Source: Mycobacterium ahvazicum (GTDB lineage Bacteria; Actinomycetota; Actinomycetes; Mycobacteriales; Mycobacteriaceae). Taken from it: 64,000 nt of DNA. The stretch is from positions 868,001 to 932,000 of the forward strand of contig NZ_FXEG02000005.1 in NCBI RefSeq assembly GCF_900176255.2, in the 5' to 3' direction. Under the pieces are notes generated by a model. That model did not search any database. It was not told the origin of the DNA and worked only from the letters and a program-made list of their open reading frames with translations. Position 1 is the first letter of the stretch, and every line of letters starts with the position of its first letter. A program made the position numbers and the translations under genes. This document shows positions 59,615-64,000 of this stretch, piece by piece.

Positions 59615-61848
59615 CCCAAGCAGTGGAATTCCACGACCAATATCTCGCCGCGCTGCGCAGCTATGTGGACAAGCGCGACGACAACATCCTGGCCCTTGCC
59701 CACGAGCTAGGACGCCGGGCGTTGCAGGAACAGATCAGCATGCTCGACATCATCGAGAACCACGTCCGGCTGGTGCTGGAGATGTCCGAGGACATCCAAG
59801 TCGACGCACCCGTCGCGCTGGAATTCCTGCTGCAAACCCTGGCGCCGCTCGACGTCGCGACTCGCGGATTCCTGGACGGCACCAAGCGCTACGCGGAGCA
59901 GCGGGCCCGAGCCGACGGGCTCGCTGACCGAGACAAATTCCGTACCGCCCTTGTGAATTCGTTACAGGAAGGCTTCTTCGTCGCCGATCATGAGGGCTCG
60001 ATCATCGAGATCAACGATGCCTTCATCGACATCCTCGGCTACCCCACCGAGGGCTTGCCCTACCGCTGGCCGCACCCCTGGCTGGTCGACAAGAAGACCG
60101 CGCGAGAACACCAGTCCCGGGTCCGCAGCGAGGGTGGCACCCAGTACGAGACACCGATTCGGCATCGGGACGGGCACCTGGCCTGGGTGATGGTGAGCAT
60201 CAATGCCGTCAAAGAATCCGACACCGCCGAAGCGGTCTACGTGGGCACGATTCGCGACGTCACCGCCGAACGGGCATTCGCGGCTCGCGAGAGTGCGGTG
60301 TTGCGCTTGGCCACCGCCGTGGCAGTGGCAAAAAGCGTGGCCGAATTGCTGGCGATCACCCTCGACGAATGCCGCACGGCGATCGGCGTCCAGCGTGTGA
60401 TCGCCGTGACGTGGCCGGGCGGCGACGGCGAGCCGACGGTGCAGGTGGCCGGCGAACCCGCCGTGACATCCTGGCGCGGGCTGGATCCCTGGTTGCGTGA
60501 CACCTTTCAGGATGCCCGCCAGCAGCTGCCTCTGACAGCCAAAACCGTTGAGCGGAACAATAAACCGGGCAAGGCGCAGGGATTGGTCGCGGTGCTTTCC
60601 GGCACCGGAGACCTCGCCTTGTGGCTGGAGCTCGGCGCACCACGCTGGCTCAGCGCGGAGGATCGGCTGTTGGTCACGGTGCTGATCGGTCATCTCAGTC
60701 TGGCCATGCAGCATGTGCGCCAATTCGAAAGTGCCCGTGAGACTTCGCTGACGTTGCAGCGCGCGATGTTGCCGCCCATCGAGTCGCCGCCGGGATTCGC
60801 GATGCGCTACGAGCCCGCGGTCCCGCCGCTGGAGATCGGCGGCGACTGGTACGACGTGCTCTCGATCGGTGATCATCGCATCGGCCTCGTCGTCGGCGAC
60901 TGCGTGGGGCGAGGCCTGCCGGCCGCGGCCATCATGGGTCAGTTGCGCAGTTCGGCGCGCGCGCTGTTGATCAACGGCGCCGGCCCCGCAGTGGTGCTCG
61001 AGCAACTCGACCTGGCGGCCTCGCTCATTCCGAACGCGTACTGCACCACTGTTTTTCTGGCGATCCTGGATACCGAATCCGGCATCCTGGAGTACAGCAA
61101 TGCCGGACATATGCCCGCGGTGCTCGCCGGACCCTCGGGCAACACGGTGCTCACCGATGCCCGGTCGGTGCCACTGGCGGTCCTTCGAGACGAACCTCGC
61201 CCGCAAGTCTCCCGGCGGCTGCCGTCCGGCTCGACGCTGATGGTGTTCACCGACGGATTGGTGGAACGCAAACACGAGGCGCTCGATGATGGAATAACCC
61301 GCGCCGCAGACGTTTTGGTGGAGACAAGGACGTTGCCGTTGGACGCCGTCGCCGATGCGGTGCTGCGCGAGTTGGCGCCGGCGGGCGGATACGACGACGA
61401 TGTGGCGATGGTGATCTACCGGCACCAGCAGGCACCGCTGCGGATAGAAACACACGCCATCGCAGACGAACTGGCCAGCATCCGGCATCGGCTGGCCGAC
61501 TGGCTCAGGGCCGCCGATGTCCCCGACGAACTCGTCGACGACATCGTGCTGGTCGTCAACGAGGGATGCACCAACTGCGTCGAGCACGCCTACCGCGGAC
61601 ACGGCCGCGGGTCAACATTGCTCGAAGTCGAGACCGTGGACGGCCAGGTCCGTGCCCGCATCACCGACCGCGGTTCCTGGAAACCGCCGGCGATCAACCC
61701 GGGCAACAGCGGTCGCGGCCTGATCCTGATGAGGGCCATCAGCGACGTGATGCAGATCGACAGCAGCCCAACCGGAACGGTCGTGGACATCACCTTCCGG
61801 CTGCCCGCAGCACCCGCCGGCGACGACGACTGGTCCGGCGGCCGTTAG
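59611..61848 (+). CDS. RsbU-type phosphatase fused to an RsbW-like kinase domain
   Basis: The protein has 745 residues. Order: RsbU-type N-terminal helical domain that binds RsbT (about 1-95), PAS (110-225; FFVADHEGSIIEINDAF), GAF (230-375), SpoIIE phosphatase (385-600; GGDWYDV, VVGDCVGRGLPAA, FTDGLVE) and HATPase (605-735; VVNEGCTNCVEHAY, DRGSW, GRGLILM). The last domain resembles anti-sigma factor kinases. M. tuberculosis Rv1364c has a similar chain of domains but ends in STAS. Here it would turn the RsbT signal into dephosphorylation of an antagonist such as RsfB. Confidence 0.9.
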   Translation: MTQAVEFHDQYLAALRSYVDKRDDNILALAHELGRRALQEQISMLDIIENHVRLVLEMSEDIQVDAPVALEFLLQTLAPLDVATRGFLDGTKRYAEQRARADGLADRDKFRTALVNSLQEGFFVADHEGSIIEINDAFIDILGYPTEGLPYRWPHPWLVDKKTAREHQSRVRSEGGTQYETPIRHRDGHLAWVMVSINAVKESDTAEAVYVGTIRDVTAERAFAARESAVLRLATAVAVAKSVAELLAITLDECRTAIGVQRVIAVTWPGGDGEPTVQVAGEPAVTSWRGLDPWLRDTFQDARQQLPLTAKTVERNNKPGKAQGLVAVLSGTGDLALWLELGAPRWLSAEDRLLVTVLIGHLSLAMQHVRQFESARETSLTLQRAMLPPIESPPGFAMRYEPAVPPLEIGGDWYDVLSIGDHRIGLVVGDCVGRGLPAAAIMGQLRSSARALLINGAGPAVVLEQLDLAASLIPNAYCTTVFLAILDTESGILEYSNAGHMPAVLAGPSGNTVLTDARSVPLAVLRDEPRPQVSRRLPSGSTLMVFTDGLVERKHEALDDGITRAADVLVETRTLPLDAVADAVLRELAPAGGYDDDVAMVIYRHQQAPLRIETHAIADELASIRHRLADWLRAADVPDELVDDIVLVVNEGCTNCVEHAYRGHGRGSTLLEVETVDGQVRARITDRGSWKPPAINPGNSGRGLILMRAISDVMQIDSSPTGTVVDITFRLPAAPAGDDDWSGGR

Positions 61849-61882
61849 AAAGGGCACCGTTTGCCATGACCCCTTCCGTGGT

Positions 61883-62914
61883 ATGTCCAACGACGTGACC
61901 CGCGCGTCGATCAGCATCGAGCCCGCCCTGCCGGCGGCACACGGCCCACTGTCGACGGCCGTGCATCGGGCGCTGGCCGGGCCGTCATCCGTAGACCACC
62001 TCGCGCGGATCGGTTCGTCGGTCGGCGATTCGGATCCGTACGGCCTCGACCTGCAACTGGCCCTGTGCATGTGCTACGAGCTGCACTACCGGGGTTTCGC
62101 GGGCGTGGATCCCGCCTGGGAATGGAATCCCGACCTGCTGCGACTGCGCGGCGAACTCGAGCGTGCCTTCCTGGCGGGTGTGCGTCGCGATGTCGGCCCG
62201 ATCGAACCCGACCGGACCGCGACGGCGGAGATGGAAGCGATTTCCGTCGAGCCCGTCAACGGCACCGGGCCGTCCTACTATTTGCGCGGCACCGGGACCT
62301 GGCAGCAGATGCGCGAGTACTTCGTGCACCGATCGCTGTATCACCTCAAGGAGGGCGATCCGCATGCCTGGGCCATCCCGCGACTGACGGGCGGCGCCAA
62401 GGCGGCATTCGTGGCGATCGAATTCGACGAGTACGGCGCCGGGCAGGGCCACCGAGTCCACCAACAGCTCTTCGCGGACCTGATGGCGGCGGCGGATCTG
62501 GACGCGACCTATCTGGGGTACCTGGACGCCGTGCCCGCCGAAGCGCTTGCCGTGGTCAACCTGATGTCACTGTTCGGCCTGCATCGTCGGCTGCGTGGCG
62601 CGGCGATCGGACATTTCGCCGCCACGGAGATCACGTCGTCGCCCGGCTCGCGGCGGATGGCTCAAGCGCTCGAGCGGATGGATGCACCACCGGCGTGCGT
62701 CGCGTTCTACCGCGAACACGTCGAGGCTGACGCCGTGCATGAACAAGTGGTGCGCTACGACGTGGTCGGTGATCTGGTCGCCCGCGAACCGGAGCTGGAC
62801 CGCGACATCGTTTTCGGGATCCGGGCGCTCGCTGCCGTGGAGGATCGCCTCGCCGACACAATCCTGACGTCCTGGAAGCAGGACCAGACCTCATTGCGGC
62901 GACCGCTTAACTAG
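61883..62914 (+). CDS. Iron-containing redox enzyme, heme-oxygenase-like diiron fold
   Basis: The protein has 343 residues, helical. The typical metal motif HxxxDxxH is H279-V-E-A-D283-A-V-H286 in FYREHVEADAVHEQVV; other candidate ligands are E183 (FDEYG), H193 and E249 (FAATEIT). The block REYFVHRSLYHLKEGDPHAWAIPRL is characteristic. The family includes non-heme diiron oxidases acting on varied small molecules; the substrate here is unknown. It lies 34 bp after the RsbU gene and may share its transcript. The stop faces the CDGSH gene. Confidence 0.82.
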   Translation: MSNDVTRASISIEPALPAAHGPLSTAVHRALAGPSSVDHLARIGSSVGDSDPYGLDLQLALCMCYELHYRGFAGVDPAWEWNPDLLRLRGELERAFLAGVRRDVGPIEPDRTATAEMEAISVEPVNGTGPSYYLRGTGTWQQMREYFVHRSLYHLKEGDPHAWAIPRLTGGAKAAFVAIEFDEYGAGQGHRVHQQLFADLMAAADLDATYLGYLDAVPAEALAVVNLMSLFGLHRRLRGAAIGHFAATEITSSPGSRRMAQALERMDAPPACVAFYREHVEADAVHEQVVRYDVVGDLVAREPELDRDIVFGIRALAAVEDRLADTILTSWKQDQTSLRRPLN

Positions 62915-62928
62915 GCCTCAATCAGGCC

Positions 62929-63138
62929 TCAATCCGGCCTGGTGCCAACGCCTTCGACGTGCCGGCAGCGGCGGTGACTGGTGTCGCACAACGGGTATTC
63001 GCGACTGCGCCCGCAGGTGCAGATGGCCACCATGAACCGGTCGGATTCGACGACCCGGCCGTCGTCGACTTCGATACGCACCGGACCCGGTAACAGGATG
63101 GGCCCCTTGGGGACCACACGTACCCGCGTGCCGGTCAT
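62929..63138 (-). CDS. CDGSH-type iron-sulfur protein
   Basis: The protein has 69 residues. The cluster motif is C40-T-C42-G-R-S-R-E-Y-P-L-C51-D-T-S-H55, the usual 3Cys-1His ligands of a [2Fe-2S] cluster, with threonine in place of glycine in CDGSH. The first half (VPKGPILLPGPVRIEVDDG) is the common N-terminal strand region. The ATG at 63138 overlaps the stop of the methyltransferase gene (ATGA), so the two are coupled. Confidence 0.88.
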   Translation of the reverse strand: MTGTRVRVVPKGPILLPGPVRIEVDDGRVVESDRFMVAICTCGRSREYPLCDTSHRRCRHVEGVGTRPD

Positions 63139-63827
63139 CGCTTGTCCGCCCTGATCACCACCAGGTCCTCCTCCCGGCAGCCCTGCGGCACCAGACCGAT
63201 CTGCTCCAGCCAACGGGCGCGCTGGGCTAGCACCGGACCGAACGGAATGCGTTCGGAGGCAACGACATCGGCGTTCAACCCGGTAGAGCGCAGGTAGTCC
63301 AGCGAGCGGTGGATGCCGGCCAGGGCCGACTGGACCAGGAGCAGGGATCCGCCGTCGCACAACAAATCTGATGCCGCCGCGCAAAGCGGGTCCAGCACCC
63401 GCCGGCCGTCCCGGCCGGCATTCCACGCCCATGACGGGCCCACTCCCGGCGAGACCATGTCGATGTCGTCCTCCGGCGGGGTCGGCACGTAGGGCGGGTT
63501 GGCCACCACCACCTCGAACGGTTCGCATCGCAGCGCGGCGATCCACGAGCCTTCCCGGACATCGATATCGACGCCCGCGACGCCCGCATTGCCCTGGGTG
63601 GAACTCACCGCGTGCGGGCAGATATCGAACGCCGTCACACTGGCGCAACCCATTTCAGCCGCGGCGATCGCGGCGAACCCGCTTCCGGTACACAGATCCA
63701 GAACCCGACGACCCGGAATCAGGCCGCTGTATTGCATTGCGCGGACCAGCAATCTGGAATCGGCTTGTGGCTGATACACAGTCGGCTCAACTAGAACGTC
63801 GGCGGTAACGGGGTACGTGCTCGTCAA
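63135..63827 (-). CDS. PrmC/HemK-like methyltransferase
   Basis: The protein has about 230 residues starting at TTG 63827 after AAAGG; the frame is open to 63887. The SAM-binding motif I is VLDLCTGSGFAAIAAA, and the substrate motif is NPPYVP in VVVANPPYVPTP, as in enzymes that methylate glutamine in release factors or related N-methyltransferases. It lacks the N-terminal domain of PrmC, so it is closer to the HemK2/MTQ2 form. It is cotranscribed with the CDGSH gene. Confidence 0.87.
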   Translation of the reverse strand: MTSTYPVTADVLVEPTVYQPQADSRLLVRAMQYSGLIPGRRVLDLCTGSGFAAIAAAEMGCASVTAFDICPHAVSSTQGNAGVAGVDIDVREGSWIAALRCEPFEVVVANPPYVPTPPEDDIDMVSPGVGPSWAWNAGRDGRRVLDPLCAAASDLLCDGGSLLLVQSALAGIHRSLDYLRSTGLNADVVASERIPFGPVLAQRARWLEQIGLVPQGCREEDLVVIRADKR

Positions 63828-63923
63828 CGGCGGGCCTTTCGCAAGATCGCCGTGGCGATCACGGCATTTCGTGGGTAATTCCCACAAACAATGCGTTGAA
63901 ACGCCAAAGCGGCCTGACGAGGC

Positions 63924-64000
63924 CTAACCCGTTGCTGCGTGCGCGAATTGCTTGATCAGCGTGGAGCAGAATGCCGGCAGGTCCGACGGGGAACGACTGG
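63924..64000 (-). CDS. 3' end of a minus-strand gene, cut by the window edge
   Basis: One minus-strand frame runs from the window edge for 24 codons to a TAG at 63924-63926, reading SPSDLPAFCSTLIKQFAH and a short end. The composition looks coding, but a second frame is also open here. No family can be assigned. Confidence 0.4.
   Translation of the reverse strand, partial: SRSPSDLPAFCSTLIKQFAHAATG

Noticed and set aside
59962..61602. 546-codon minus-strand frame opposite the RsbU gene
   Set aside because: It shadows a gene with clear PAS, GAF and phosphatase motifs, and its composition is that of antisense frames.

Overview
The window is high-GC chromosomal DNA from a Mycobacterium, most likely a slow-growing non-tuberculous species. 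Gene order from about 2.6 to 46.3 kb follows the M. tuberculosis Rv3644c to Rv3684 segment almost gene for gene. PPE genes, whiB4, marP, bagAB, cds1 and two mycobacterial small RNAs (6C and Ms1) are all present. Family names and Rv equivalents are from recognition of the translated sequences; no database was searched.

Region 1 (1-13.7 kb): a membrane protein cut by the window edge, a DUF3060 protein, tRNA-Thr, holB, the membrane adenylate cyclase of the Rv3645 type, topA, cspA, a DUF1998 helicase and a PAS-like sensor protein (Rv3651 type). Region 2 (13.6-18.4 kb): a minus-strand Tad/Flp pilus operon (ATPase, TadB, TadC, Flp pilin, two TadE-like proteins, Ssd). Its ATPase gene is split by a 253-bp element with perfect 14-bp terminal inverted repeats. 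Region 3 (18.6-20.2 kb): a HAD phosphatase gene flanked by the 6C RNA and the Ms1/MTS2823 RNA.

Region 4 (20.2-46.3 kb): a Fic-like protein, the dppABCD peptide/heme importer, acs, secreted and membrane proteases including MarP, ephE, a Nudix hydrolase, nth, crp, ridA, bagAB, whiB4, ponA2, a metallophosphoesterase and the cysteine desulfhydrase gene, ending at tRNA-Pro. Much of this concerns cell-wall, redox and acid stress.

Region 5 (46.3-56.8 kb) differs from M. tuberculosis. Two paralogous COG4705 membrane protein genes enclose a sensor kinase and a response regulator that converge and overlap at their 3' ends. A phased motif shared upstream of both COG4705 genes suggests that the regulator controls them. 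DUF732, two PPE, DCC, DUF4193, HAD and DUF6328 genes follow.

Region 6 (56.8-64 kb): an rsfB-like antagonist gene divergent from a complete stressosome operon (rsbR-rsbS-rsbT-rsbX and an RsbU phosphatase fused to an RsbW-like kinase domain). Beyond it lie a heme-oxygenase-like diiron protein, a CDGSH iron-sulfur protein and a PrmC-like methyltransferase. The last bases probably hold the 3' end of another minus-strand gene.
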